Assembly (NCBI GenBank): GCA_017454765.1
Contig: JAFTCJ010000024.1
Span: forward strand, 62,001-126,000
Direction: 5' to 3'
DNA: 64,000 nucleotides
From: Erysipelotrichaceae bacterium
GTDB taxonomy: Bacteria > Bacillota_I > Bacilli_A > Erysipelotrichales > Erysipelotrichaceae
Both the position numbers and the translations under genes were made by a program. Of this stretch, positions 15,506 to 24,064 are shown in pieces; within the stretch, counting starts at the first letter, position 1, and each line of letters starts with the position of its first letter. Under the pieces are notes generated by a model, which made no database searches, had not been told where the DNA came from, and saw only the letters and a list, made by a program, of their open reading frames with translations.

Positions 15506-16117
15506 ATGCGCATGAGGAAAAAGAAGTGGGTCCCCGCTTTTCTGGAAAACGAAACAGAATATCTCATTTCCGATCTGAAAGATTTTAATGATGAGCGTCC
15601 CTTGTATATCGAGATCGGTATGGGCATGGGCGATTTCATCACCGAAAGTGCCGGGATGCATCCGGATATCTTTTATGTCGGACTGGAGAGAGAAGAGACC
15701 TGTGTCGCCAGGGCGATCAGAAAAGCCCGTGAGGCCAGAGTCGATAACTTCCGGGTCATTCTGGATGATGCGGGAAAGATCGAAGAACTCTGCAATGAAA
15801 ACAGCGTCGATCTGATCTACCTGCATTTTTCCGATCCCTGGCCGAAGAAGAGGAATCACAAGAGACGTCTGACTTATCCTCCTTTTCTCAAGCAGTATGA
15901 AAAGATCCTGAAAGATGAGGGCATCCTGATCCTGAAAAGCGACAATCAGGATTTCTTCAACGATTCCCTGACGTATTTTGAGGGTTCCGCTTTCAAACTG
16001 CTGGAAACGGACTATGATTATTACCGGGAAGGCGAGCCGATGACGGCTTATCAGGCCAAGTTCCGTGACGAAGGCAAAGCGATCTGCTATGCGAAATATC
16101 AGATCCATAAGGTATAA
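15506..16117 (+). CDS. trmB: tRNA (guanine-N7-)-methyltransferase TrmB
   Basis: A 203-residue enzyme that methylates G46 of tRNA using SAM. Family motifs are visible: IEIGMGMGDF (SAM loop), FSDPWPKKRNHKRRL (catalytic region) and a TAYQAKFRDEGK C-terminal segment. Length matches TrmB. The ATG is at the predicted transcription start; there is no SD. The stop codon TAA lies inside the -10 element of the next gene. Confidence 0.93.
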   Translation: MRMRKKKWVPAFLENETEYLISDLKDFNDERPLYIEIGMGMGDFITESAGMHPDIFYVGLEREETCVARAIRKAREARVDNFRVILDDAGKIEELCNENSVDLIYLHFSDPWPKKRNHKRRLTYPPFLKQYEKILKDEGILILKSDNQDFFNDSLTYFEGSAFKLLETDYDYYREGEPMTAYQAKFRDEGKAICYAKYQIHKV

Positions 16118-16118
16118 T
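16113..16118 (+). promoter_or_regulatory. -10 of the ZnuA-like gene, containing the trmB stop
   Basis: TATAAT with the trmB stop TAA as its bases 3-5. ATG 16127 follows after 8 nt, so a leader of 0-2 nt is expected. Confidence 0.6.
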
Positions 16119-16126
16119 AAAAGGGT

Positions 16127-17158
16127 ATGAAAGTGCTTAGGAAGATGATCACGCTCGTACTGGTCCTGCTGCTTTGCGGCTGTACGAGCGCAAAACAATA
16201 TACAGCTTATACGATCTATCCGATCGGCTATCTTTTAAGCAGGATCGGCGGCAACCGCATCCAGCCAATCACCATTCAAAACAGGACGCTGGTGCAGTGT
16301 GCCAATCTGGTCGACAACTATGAGGAGATCCTTTCGGATTCTTCGGTTCTTTTCCATATCGGCAATCTGGAGCCTTACATGGATCTTTATGACGATGAGA
16401 TCAAGGCGCTGGGCATCGATCTGGCAGCCGGTGATCTTTCCGTTCTGAACTGTCTGTACGAATACAAGCGCTATACGCCGGTCATCGTCGACAACAAGGT
16501 CTCTTTTGTCGAAGGACCGTATTATGAAAGCGATCTGTTCAACGATATCGATACCTATGATCTGGATCCCTTCATCTGGCTTTCGCCCAGCGGCATGTAC
16601 TGCATGGCCAAGGATGTCTATGAGTATCTGTCCAACAACTATGTGGAGCAGTCTTCCTATTTTACGGAGAACTACAAGCAGATCGCCGATGAACTGATCG
16701 CTCTGGATGCCTCCTATCAGGCCCTTGCCGCAAAACTGGTCAAGGAAAACAAGACGATCAAGTTCGTGTCCATGACCGGATCCTTCGGCTGCTGGCAGAA
16801 GGACTTCGGTTTCCAGGTCTATCCGGTCTGTCTGTCCAAGTACGGAGCCCTGCCTTCGCAGGCACAGCTGGAGGCAATCAAGACCAGGATCCGCAACGAC
16901 GATGTGCAGTTCATCGCCTATGAGCCCAATATGCCGCAGCAGATGCTGGAACTGATGGCGCAGCTGGAAGAGGAAATGGGTCTCAAGCGTATCACACTGC
17001 ACAACATCTCGTCTCTGACCAATACGCAGATCGAATCCGGCAAGGATTATCTGTCACTGATGTATGAAAACCTGAGCGTGCTGGAAAGCATCGCTGCCAC
17101 GATATCGCAGACTCCTGCTCCCGCGCAGACGCAGGAAACACCGGTGGAAGGTGAATGA
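16127..17158 (+). CDS. ZnuA-like lipoprotein lacking metal ligands
   Basis: A 343-residue protein with a lipoprotein signal (LLLCGC) and the cluster A-I metal-binding-protein pattern. The usual DPHxWLxP appears as DPFIWLSP (His to Phe), and the second His site reads VSMTGSFG instead of a His-containing motif. The metal ligands of ZnuA/PsaA therefore seem lost. No permease or ATPase is adjacent. It ends in a Pro/Thr/Gln-rich tail. It may bind another ligand or act without transport. It overlaps polA by 4 bp. Confidence 0.7.
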   Translation: MKVLRKMITLVLVLLLCGCTSAKQYTAYTIYPIGYLLSRIGGNRIQPITIQNRTLVQCANLVDNYEEILSDSSVLFHIGNLEPYMDLYDDEIKALGIDLAAGDLSVLNCLYEYKRYTPVIVDNKVSFVEGPYYESDLFNDIDTYDLDPFIWLSPSGMYCMAKDVYEYLSNNYVEQSSYFTENYKQIADELIALDASYQALAAKLVKENKTIKFVSMTGSFGCWQKDFGFQVYPVCLSKYGALPSQAQLEAIKTRIRNDDVQFIAYEPNMPQQMLELMAQLEEEMGLKRITLHNISSLTNTQIESGKDYLSLMYENLSVLESIAATISQTPAPAQTQETPVEGE

Positions 17159-19731
17159 TGAAACTGCTGCTGATCGACGGAAACTCGGTATTATTCAGAG
17201 CTTTCTACGCGACATCCTACGGAAATATCATGAAGACTTCAAAAGGCGTATACACCAATGCGGTATACGCTTTTGCGAATATGCTCAACAAGGCGATCAA
17301 GACGATCAATCCGGATTACTGTGCGGTCGCTTTTGACAAGGGCAAGCATACCTTCCGTCACGAACTCAATCCCGACTACAAGGCGGGAAGAAGGGAAACA
17401 CCGGAAGAGCTGATCGGCCAGTTCCAGCTGGTCAGGGAGATGCTGGAAGCATACAATGTGCCTTATTTTGAATACGATACGATAGAGGCCGATGACATCA
17501 TCGGTTCCCTGTCGAAGAAATACGATGTCGAGACCTGCATCCTGTCTTCCGACAGGGACATGCTGCAGCTGATCGATGATACGACCAGTGTTTATGTCAT
17601 GCGCAAGGGCATGTCGGATATCGCCAGGATGGATGAGACGGCCTTAAAGGATGAGTACGGGCTCAAGCCCTATCAGATCATCGACTACAAGGGTCTGGCC
17701 GGAGACAAGTCCGACAACATCAAAGGTGTGGAAGGTGTTGGCGACAAGACGGCTGTCAAACTCTTGAATGATTACGATACCTGTGAGGGTATCTATGAAC
17801 ATATCGATGAGATCAAGGGCAAGCTGCAGGAGAAGCTCATCAGAGACAAGGATTCCTGCTTCCTTTCCAAGCAGCTGGCGACGATCAAGACCGATGTCGA
17901 CATTGAAGGGGAACTGGATGATCTCAAGCTGAAGATCGATGAAAAGGGAAAGAACGATTTCTTTGAGAAATACGAGATGTATTCCCTGATCAGGGAAAAC
18001 GAAGAACCGCAGCAGGAAGAAAGAGGAACGTATCAGATCGTTTCCCGGATATCGGAAGAGCTGCTGAACGATCCTTTCATCGCTTTTGTTTCCGATGAGT
18101 TTTCTTATTACGAAAGAAAGATCTCCGGCATCAGTTTCGGCAACGACAAGGCGCAGGAATATATCAGTTTTGAAGATTTCCTGAAAGATGAAAGAGCTGT
18201 TGCCTTCCTGGCTTCCGACCGGAAGAAGACCGTATTCGATCTCAAGGCCGTCATGCACGCACTGGATCATAACGGATTGTCGATCGGATATCATACCGAC
18301 GATGTTTTCCTGATGTGTTTCCTGTCCAACAACTATAATTCCGATTTGGAACATATCTTGCGCAATTACGGCTTCGGACAGATCAGGGCTTTAAAGGATC
18401 TTTTCGGAACGGAAAAGAAACCCTTGGATCCTTCTCTTGAGGATCTGGCTGCCTACGGCTGCCGCATCGCCGGGGATCTTTACCAGATCACAAAGAAGGC
18501 TCATCAGGAACTGATCGAAAAAGAGATGCTTTCACTGTATGAGGATATCGAACTGCCTTTGGTGGAAGTGCTTTACGATATGGAAAAGCAGGGGGTTGTC
18601 TGCGATGAGGCGGAGCTTGACGAGATCGCCTTGCAGACAAAGAAGAAGATCGATGAACTGGAAGCAAGGATCTATGAAGAAGTGGGTCACGAATTCAATA
18701 TTTCCTCGACCAAGCAGCTTGCGGAAGTCCTTTATGAGGAACTGGATCTGCCCGATCTCAAGAAGGGTTCCACCAATGCCGATGTCTTAGGCAAACTGAT
18801 CAATTATCATCCGGTCATTGCCGATATCCTGGAATACCGCAAATATACCAAACTGTATTCGACTTATGCCGAAGGGCTCAAGAAATATATCTCTTCAGAC
18901 GGAAGGATCCATACGATCTTCTCGCAGATGATCACCCAGACCGGTAGGCTTTCCAGCTATGATCCCAACCTGCAGAACATATCGGTCAGGGACGATGAGG
19001 CCAAGGAGATACGCCGGGCTTTCAAACCCAGCCCCGGTCATGTGTTGATGTCTTCGGACTATTCCCAGGTCGAACTGAGAGTGCTTTCTTCGCTGGCAGA
19101 TGAGGAAAAGATGATCGAAGCCTTCAACAGCGGCATCGACATCCATACCAAGACGGCCATGGATGTCTTCGGACTGGAGAAGGAGGAAGTGACCGATCTG
19201 GTCAGAAGACATGCCAAGGCGGTCAATTTCGGTGTCGTCTACGGCATCTCCGATTTCGGTCTGGCCAATCAGACTCAGCTGTCGTTCAAGGATGCAAGGA
19301 AGTTCATCGATGACTACTTTCTGACCTATCCCAACATCAAGGATTATCTGGATTCCCAGGTGAAGTTCTGTCAGGAAAACGGCTATGTGAAGACGATGCT
19401 GAATCGGAGAAGATATATCAATGAGATCAATGACCGCAACTACATGATGCGGGAATTCGGCAAGCGGGCAGCCATGAATGCGACGATACAGGGTTCGGCT
19501 GCCGATCTGATCAAGATCGCCATGGTGAGGGCTTACCGCACACTGAAAGAAAAGAATCTGAAATCAAAACTGATCCTGCAGGTCCATGACGAACTGATAT
19601 TCGATGTGCCTGAGGATGAGATCGAAATCATGAAGCAACTCATCCCATCGATCATGTCCGATGCCTATCACATGAAGACCAGACTTGATTGTTCTCTGGC
19701 CATCGGCAAAGACTGGTACGAGGCGAAATAA
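17155..19731 (+). CDS. polA: DNA polymerase I
   Basis: An 858-residue family A polymerase. The N-terminal 5'-3' exonuclease (residues ~1-290, with DKGKHTFRHE, EADDIIGSL and GDKSDNIKGVEGVGDKTA) is intact. The central 3'-5' exonuclease region lacks the DxE motif and looks inactive, as in Bacillus-type Pol I. Polymerase motifs A (DYSQVELRVL), B (RRHAKAVNFGVVYG) and C (QVHDELIFDV) are intact. ATG 17155 or 17158 both fit. It heads the repair/replication run with mutM and coaE. Confidence 0.95.
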   Translation: MMKLLLIDGNSVLFRAFYATSYGNIMKTSKGVYTNAVYAFANMLNKAIKTINPDYCAVAFDKGKHTFRHELNPDYKAGRRETPEELIGQFQLVREMLEAYNVPYFEYDTIEADDIIGSLSKKYDVETCILSSDRDMLQLIDDTTSVYVMRKGMSDIARMDETALKDEYGLKPYQIIDYKGLAGDKSDNIKGVEGVGDKTAVKLLNDYDTCEGIYEHIDEIKGKLQEKLIRDKDSCFLSKQLATIKTDVDIEGELDDLKLKIDEKGKNDFFEKYEMYSLIRENEEPQQEERGTYQIVSRISEELLNDPFIAFVSDEFSYYERKISGISFGNDKAQEYISFEDFLKDERAVAFLASDRKKTVFDLKAVMHALDHNGLSIGYHTDDVFLMCFLSNNYNSDLEHILRNYGFGQIRALKDLFGTEKKPLDPSLEDLAAYGCRIAGDLYQITKKAHQELIEKEMLSLYEDIELPLVEVLYDMEKQGVVCDEAELDEIALQTKKKIDELEARIYEEVGHEFNISSTKQLAEVLYEELDLPDLKKGSTNADVLGKLINYHPVIADILEYRKYTKLYSTYAEGLKKYISSDGRIHTIFSQMITQTGRLSSYDPNLQNISVRDDEAKEIRRAFKPSPGHVLMSSDYSQVELRVLSSLADEEKMIEAFNSGIDIHTKTAMDVFGLEKEEVTDLVRRHAKAVNFGVVYGISDFGLANQTQLSFKDARKFIDDYFLTYPNIKDYLDSQVKFCQENGYVKTMLNRRRYINEINDRNYMMREFGKRAAMNATIQGSAADLIKIAMVRAYRTLKEKNLKSKLILQVHDELIFDVPEDEIEIMKQLIPSIMSDAYHMKTRLDCSLAIGKDWYEAK

Positions 19732-20546
19732 TGCCGGAACTGCCTGAGGTGCAGACGGTCCTGGATACCCTGGCGTTTCAGATCAGGGATGTGCAGATCA
19801 AAGATATTCAGGTGCGCTGCGAAAAGATCGTGGAAGGAGACATCGGTTCATTCAGATCTTCCCTGATCGGCCAGCATTTCCGCTTCTTTCAAAGAAGAGG
19901 CAAGTATCTGCTGTTTCTGATGGATGATGTGACTCTGGTCTGCCATCTTCGCATGGAAGGCAAGTTCTTCCTGCAGGATCCGGATGTACCGTTTGATAAG
20001 CACGATCATGTGATCTTTGACCTGAGTGACGGCAGACAATTGCGTTACAACGACGTGCGTAAGTTCGGCCGGATGGAAGCGATCGAAAAGAAGGATGATT
20101 ATTCTGTGTTCAGGGATCTGGGTCCGGAACCTTTTGACAGATCGTTTTCCCTGGCTTACTGCAGAGATTACCTGAAAAGAAGGAAGAAGCCGATCAAGGA
20201 AGTCCTTTTGGATCAGAGCTTTGTCGCCGGTATCGGCAACATCTATGCGGATGAGATTCTCTTCGCCTGCAAGATCGATCCCAGGAGCAGTGCTTTCTGC
20301 TTGAGCGATGAGGATATGAAAAACATCATCGCCAACAGCAGGAAGATCCTGAAGAAAGCGATCAAGGCGGGCGGCACGACCATCCGCTCCTATACATCTT
20401 CCCTGGGTGTGACGGGACTCTTCCAGATGTCCTTAAGGGCACATGATCAGAAGACTTGTCCGGTCTGCAAGGCCGAGATCAGAAAGATCAGGGTCGGAGG
20501 CCGGGGAACTTATTACTGTGAGAATTGTCAGAAACTGAAACAATGA
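19731..20546 (+). CDS. mutM: Formamidopyrimidine-DNA glycosylase
   Basis: A 271-residue Fpg/MutM. It begins MPELPEV, so mature Pro2-Glu3 are the catalytic residues; the longer upstream frame is not used. The lysine loop, the H2TH region (DQSFVAGIGNIYADE) and the C-terminal zinc finger (CPVCKAEI...YCENC) are present. It removes 8-oxoguanine and FaPy lesions. Start overlaps the polA stop by one base (TAATG), with GAGGCG as SD. Confidence 0.95.
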   Translation: MPELPEVQTVLDTLAFQIRDVQIKDIQVRCEKIVEGDIGSFRSSLIGQHFRFFQRRGKYLLFLMDDVTLVCHLRMEGKFFLQDPDVPFDKHDHVIFDLSDGRQLRYNDVRKFGRMEAIEKKDDYSVFRDLGPEPFDRSFSLAYCRDYLKRRKKPIKEVLLDQSFVAGIGNIYADEILFACKIDPRSSAFCLSDEDMKNIIANSRKILKKAIKAGGTTIRSYTSSLGVTGLFQMSLRAHDQKTCPVCKAEIRKIRVGGRGTYYCENCQKLKQ

Positions 20547-21100
20547 AGATCGCGATCAGCGGCAGCATCGGTTCGGGAAAAAGCGAGGTCTGCAGATATC
20601 TTAAGGAATTAGGGTATGCGGTATTCGACTGTGACGAGGAGAACCGGAAGCTGCTGGAAGAAAACGAGGACGGATATTTAAAGGTAAAGGAAGTCTTTCC
20701 CGATTGTTTTGATGATGGGAAACTGGACAAGAAGAAGCTCTCGGCTATTGTTTTCAGTGATGAAGATGAAAAGAAGAAGCTCGAAGGCATCATGCATCCG
20801 CTGATCCTGGAGAGACTTAATAAAAGGGAAGAGGATCCTCTGTTTGCGGAAGTTCCTTTGTTGTTTGAAGCGGGATGGGATGTCTGTTTCGATCACAATA
20901 TCCTGGTGGTCAGCGATCTTGATATCCTCTTGTTCAGACTGGAGGAAAGAGGCCTGAATCGTGAAGAGGCGATCGAAAGACTCAACGCGCAGATGCCTGT
21001 TTCAGAAAAGATCAAAAGAGCCGATAAAATCATATATAATAATGGTAGTCTTGAAGATCTGCATCAGCTCATCGATCAGTGTTTAAATGAACTCTTATGA
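20543..21100 (+). CDS. coaE: Dephospho-CoA kinase
   Basis: A 185-residue kinase catalysing the last step of CoA synthesis. Walker A GSIGSGKS lies at residues 7-14, and the conserved FDCDEENR and VPLLFEAGWD segments follow. It overlaps mutM and dnaB by 4 bp each (ATGA). The order polA-mutM-coaE is conserved in Firmicutes. Confidence 0.93.
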   Translation: MKIAISGSIGSGKSEVCRYLKELGYAVFDCDEENRKLLEENEDGYLKVKEVFPDCFDDGKLDKKKLSAIVFSDEDEKKKLEGIMHPLILERLNKREEDPLFAEVPLLFEAGWDVCFDHNILVVSDLDILLFRLEERGLNREEAIERLNAQMPVSEKIKRADKIIYNNGSLEDLHQLIDQCLNELL

Positions 21101-22224
21101 CAGGAAAAGATCTATATAAAATCGAAGTCAACGCAGAACTGTCCAATCAGAGGCTGAGATCTCTGGTCTTTTTCTATGGACCGCTGATCGGAAACGACGC
21201 ATTGGCGATGTATGAGTATCTGGTGCTGTCGGGCAGCACTACTGCGTTTGATGAGGTCAATGAACTGCTGATGACGCTGAATCTGTCGGTGGATGATTTT
21301 GAATTCTACTGCATCAAGCTGAATGAATATCGGCTGATGAAGACTTTGAAGCAGGATAACCGCTACATTTTCGTCTTCAACAATCCCCTGGAGATCAGCC
21401 AGTTCATCAGTGACGACATCCTGGTCAGGGATTTCATCCTGAAGACTTCCGGCGAACATTACCGGGCACTGACCAGCCAGGTCTATACGGAATCCGATCA
21501 TACGGGCTTTGAGGATATCTCCAGAACGCTGTCGATGGAGAATCTCAGCGAGTGGAGGGCCGAGAACGAGTCTTACCTGAAGAAGAAAAAAGAGAAGACG
21601 TACGGTTTTGATACGATGTTTGATGTCGATGCATTCCTGAAGGATGTTTCGACCAATCTGCTGCCGATGCGTTTCCGTACCAGGGAGAATCTTTATCAGA
21701 TGGCACTGCTGGCGGATCTCTATAATATTTCCTACGACAAGATGAGGACCTATCTGCCAAGAGTCGCCCGCACTGATTCGGATCATTTCGATCTGGAGAT
21801 GCTGAGATATCTGTGCACGAATGCCAGGAGCGAATACAGAAAAAGCGAAGGAACTTACGATGTGCCCTGTCTGCGTTTCCTGATGTCACTGCAGGAGGGC
21901 AGAGAGGTGACGGATTATGACAAGAAGATCATCTACAACCTCTCAAACAAGTATCATCTGGCTCCCGCTGTCATCAATGTCCTGCTGGAGCACGGACTCA
22001 AAAACTGCGACAACCGTCTGATCGAGAATTATCTTTATCCGATCGCATCAGACCTGCACCGCAACGATATCCATACGGCTCAAGAGGCTCTCAAGAGACT
22101 TGAAAAGCCTTATGACAAAAAGAAAAAAGAAGAAGACAGGCTTCCGGTCTATGACAGCAGCGGCAACAAGACGATGTCCGCTTCGGAAGAGGAAGAACTG
22201 CTGAAACTGATGGGGAAAAAATGA
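21097..22224 (+). CDS. dnaB: Replication initiation and membrane attachment protein DnaB
   Basis: A 375-residue protein of the Firmicute DnaB (helicase co-loader) family, not the replicative helicase. The N-terminal winged-helix region and the C-terminal DnaB/DnaD-like helical domain (SNKYHLAPAVINVLLEH, residues ~285-345) are recognisable. It works with DnaI to load the helicase at the origin. Overlaps coaE and dnaI by 4 bp, as in other Firmicutes. Confidence 0.85.
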   Translation: MTGKDLYKIEVNAELSNQRLRSLVFFYGPLIGNDALAMYEYLVLSGSTTAFDEVNELLMTLNLSVDDFEFYCIKLNEYRLMKTLKQDNRYIFVFNNPLEISQFISDDILVRDFILKTSGEHYRALTSQVYTESDHTGFEDISRTLSMENLSEWRAENESYLKKKKEKTYGFDTMFDVDAFLKDVSTNLLPMRFRTRENLYQMALLADLYNISYDKMRTYLPRVARTDSDHFDLEMLRYLCTNARSEYRKSEGTYDVPCLRFLMSLQEGREVTDYDKKIIYNLSNKYHLAPAVINVLLEHGLKNCDNRLIENYLYPIASDLHRNDIHTAQEALKRLEKPYDKKKKEEDRLPVYDSSGNKTMSASEEEELLKLMGKK

Positions 22225-23072
22225 ATCAGAAGGAATTGATATTAAATGATGAACATCTTTCCAGGATCGCAAAATGCGATCCTTTGGTCGATGAACATAT
22301 CGCAACGTATATGCATGTGCTGGATTCCAGGAAAAAATGTGAGGGCTGTGAAGGCCTTAACGAGTGTTGCCAGCTTTCCAGAGGCGAAAGGCTCGACCTG
22401 GTCTATGACGGCGTGCTGATCGAACAGATCGAATACTGTGACTATGCGCTGCAGGTGAAAAAGAAGGAATCGCTGCTGCAGAAGTATCTGTATTGCGATG
22501 TGCCCAAGGAGCTCTCGTCCCTGGATCTGAACAATATCTCCTATACGGAGGATCAGAAGGGACTGTATCTGGAACTGGCGAAGATCCTGCACGGATTGAG
22601 TGATAAGGGTCTTTATATCTGCGGTGATCTGGGTGTCGGCAAGACCTACCTGTGTACGGCACTGGCGAATTCTCTGGTCAAGCAGGGAAAGAAGGTCGCT
22701 TTCGTGAAGGTATCGAATTTCTTCAATCAGATGAAATCGGATCTTTCCAATAATCCGGAAGGGATCGATCCCAAGATCAATATCTTGAAGAAAGCGGATT
22801 ATCTGTTCCTGGATGACATCGGTTCGGAGACCGTCTCCGAATTCGTACGCGATGACATCCTCTTCCGCATCCTGGACTACCGCCTGGAGAACAGGCTGAC
22901 CACCATCTTTACTTCCAACCTCAATACCGAGGATCTTCTGAAGCATTATCAGTATGACCGCAAGGAAAAATCGAATCTGATGAATGCCAGAAGACTCGTG
23001 GAGAGGATTGAAATACTCAGTGATAATTTTGTGTTATCGGGGACAAATATGAGGAGGATAGATAATGCTTAG
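22221..23072 (+). CDS. dnaI: Primosomal helicase loader DnaI
   Basis: A 283-residue AAA+ ATPase. The N-terminal domain has a Cys-rich segment (CEGCEGLNECC), in keeping with the zinc-binding domain known for DnaI. Walker A GDLGVGKTY and Walker B LFLDDIGSE follow, with a C-terminal arginine-rich part. It loads the replicative helicase. The stop overlaps the pfkA start by 8 bp. Confidence 0.9.
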   Translation: MNQKELILNDEHLSRIAKCDPLVDEHIATYMHVLDSRKKCEGCEGLNECCQLSRGERLDLVYDGVLIEQIEYCDYALQVKKKESLLQKYLYCDVPKELSSLDLNNISYTEDQKGLYLELAKILHGLSDKGLYICGDLGVGKTYLCTALANSLVKQGKKVAFVKVSNFFNQMKSDLSNNPEGIDPKINILKKADYLFLDDIGSETVSEFVRDDILFRILDYRLENRLTTIFTSNLNTEDLLKHYQYDRKEKSNLMNARRLVERIEILSDNFVLSGTNMRRIDNA

Positions 23073-24024
23073 AAAAATCGGTATTCTGACTTCCGGCGGT
23101 GATTCACCGGGCATGAACGCGGCGATCAGAGCCGTGACAAGATCTGCATTGGCCAACGGCATCGAAGTCGTCGGCATCCATGACGGATACAAGGGACTGG
23201 TCGAGGGCCTTTATGAGCCTTTCACCAGGGCTTCCGTTTCCGAGACGATCGCCAGCGGCGGTACGATCTTGGGTTCGGCAAGACTTCCCGAATTCAAGGA
23301 TGAGCCGGTATTGCTGAAGGGAATCGAAAAGCTCAAGGAAGCCAAGATCGATGCACTTGTCGTCATCGGCGGTGACGGTACCTACAGAGGTGCGGATGCG
23401 CTGACAAAGCACGGAGTCAACTGCATCGCCTTGCCGGGAACCATCGACAATGATATCGAAGGCACCGATTATACGATCGGTTTCGATACGGCACTCAATA
23501 CCGTTGTGGAATGTGTCGATAAGCTCAGGGATACATCCAATTCCCATCACCGCTGTTCCGTTGTTGAAGTCATGGGCAACCGCTGCGGTGACCTGGCGAT
23601 CTATTCTGGTATTTCCTGCGGTGCCGAGATCCTGATCACGCCGGAGACCGGCTATGATGAGGAAGCGGTGCTGGAGAAGCTGAGATATCTGGAGAACCAG
23701 GGCAAGAAGCATGCGATCGTCATCGTTTCCGAAAAGGTATGCGATGTCAAATCGCTGGCAGACAAGATCTCGAGAGTGACCGGTTTTGCCGGAAGAGCGA
23801 CCATTCTGGGTCACATCCAGCGAGGCGGTTCACCGAGTCCTTCCGACCGTGTGCTGGCTTCCCGCATGGGTGCCAAGGCCGTGGAACTTCTGGTGGCCGG
23901 TGTCGGCGGACACTGTGTCGGCATTCAGAACAACGAGATCGTTTCCATGCCGATCGAGGAATGTGTCTCGATGCCCAGGAGCAGCCGAAAAGCATTCTAT
24001 CGTCTCTTTGATAAACTGGTGTAA
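23065..24024 (+). CDS. pfkA: ATP-dependent 6-phosphofructokinase
   Basis: A 319-residue PfkA. Visible motifs are GGDSPGMNAAIRAV (ATP site), GGDGTYRGA, PGTIDND (catalytic Asp) and GHIQRGGSPS. The glycine in GGDGT is the residue that marks ATP rather than PPi use. It is translated from ATG 23065 with GAGGATAG upstream. It is unusual to find it coupled to dnaI; in Bacillus it follows accA or pyk. Confidence 0.93.
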   Translation: MLRKIGILTSGGDSPGMNAAIRAVTRSALANGIEVVGIHDGYKGLVEGLYEPFTRASVSETIASGGTILGSARLPEFKDEPVLLKGIEKLKEAKIDALVVIGGDGTYRGADALTKHGVNCIALPGTIDNDIEGTDYTIGFDTALNTVVECVDKLRDTSNSHHRCSVVEVMGNRCGDLAIYSGISCGAEILITPETGYDEEAVLEKLRYLENQGKKHAIVIVSEKVCDVKSLADKISRVTGFAGRATILGHIQRGGSPSPSDRVLASRMGAKAVELLVAGVGGHCVGIQNNEIVSMPIEECVSMPRSSRKAFYRLFDKLV

Positions 24025-24027
24025 AAC

Positions 24028-24057
24028 AAAACCTTCCGATCATCGGAAGGTTTTTTT
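24028..24057. terminator. Bidirectional terminator of pfkA and rnj
   Basis: CCTTCCG and CGGAAGG arms around ATCAT, flanked by AAAA and seven T. Confidence 0.85.
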
Positions 24058-24064
24058 GTTTGTA

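Noticed and set aside
16235..17002. 255-residue open frame on the minus strand
   Set aside because: Antisense to the ZnuA-like gene; no start signals.
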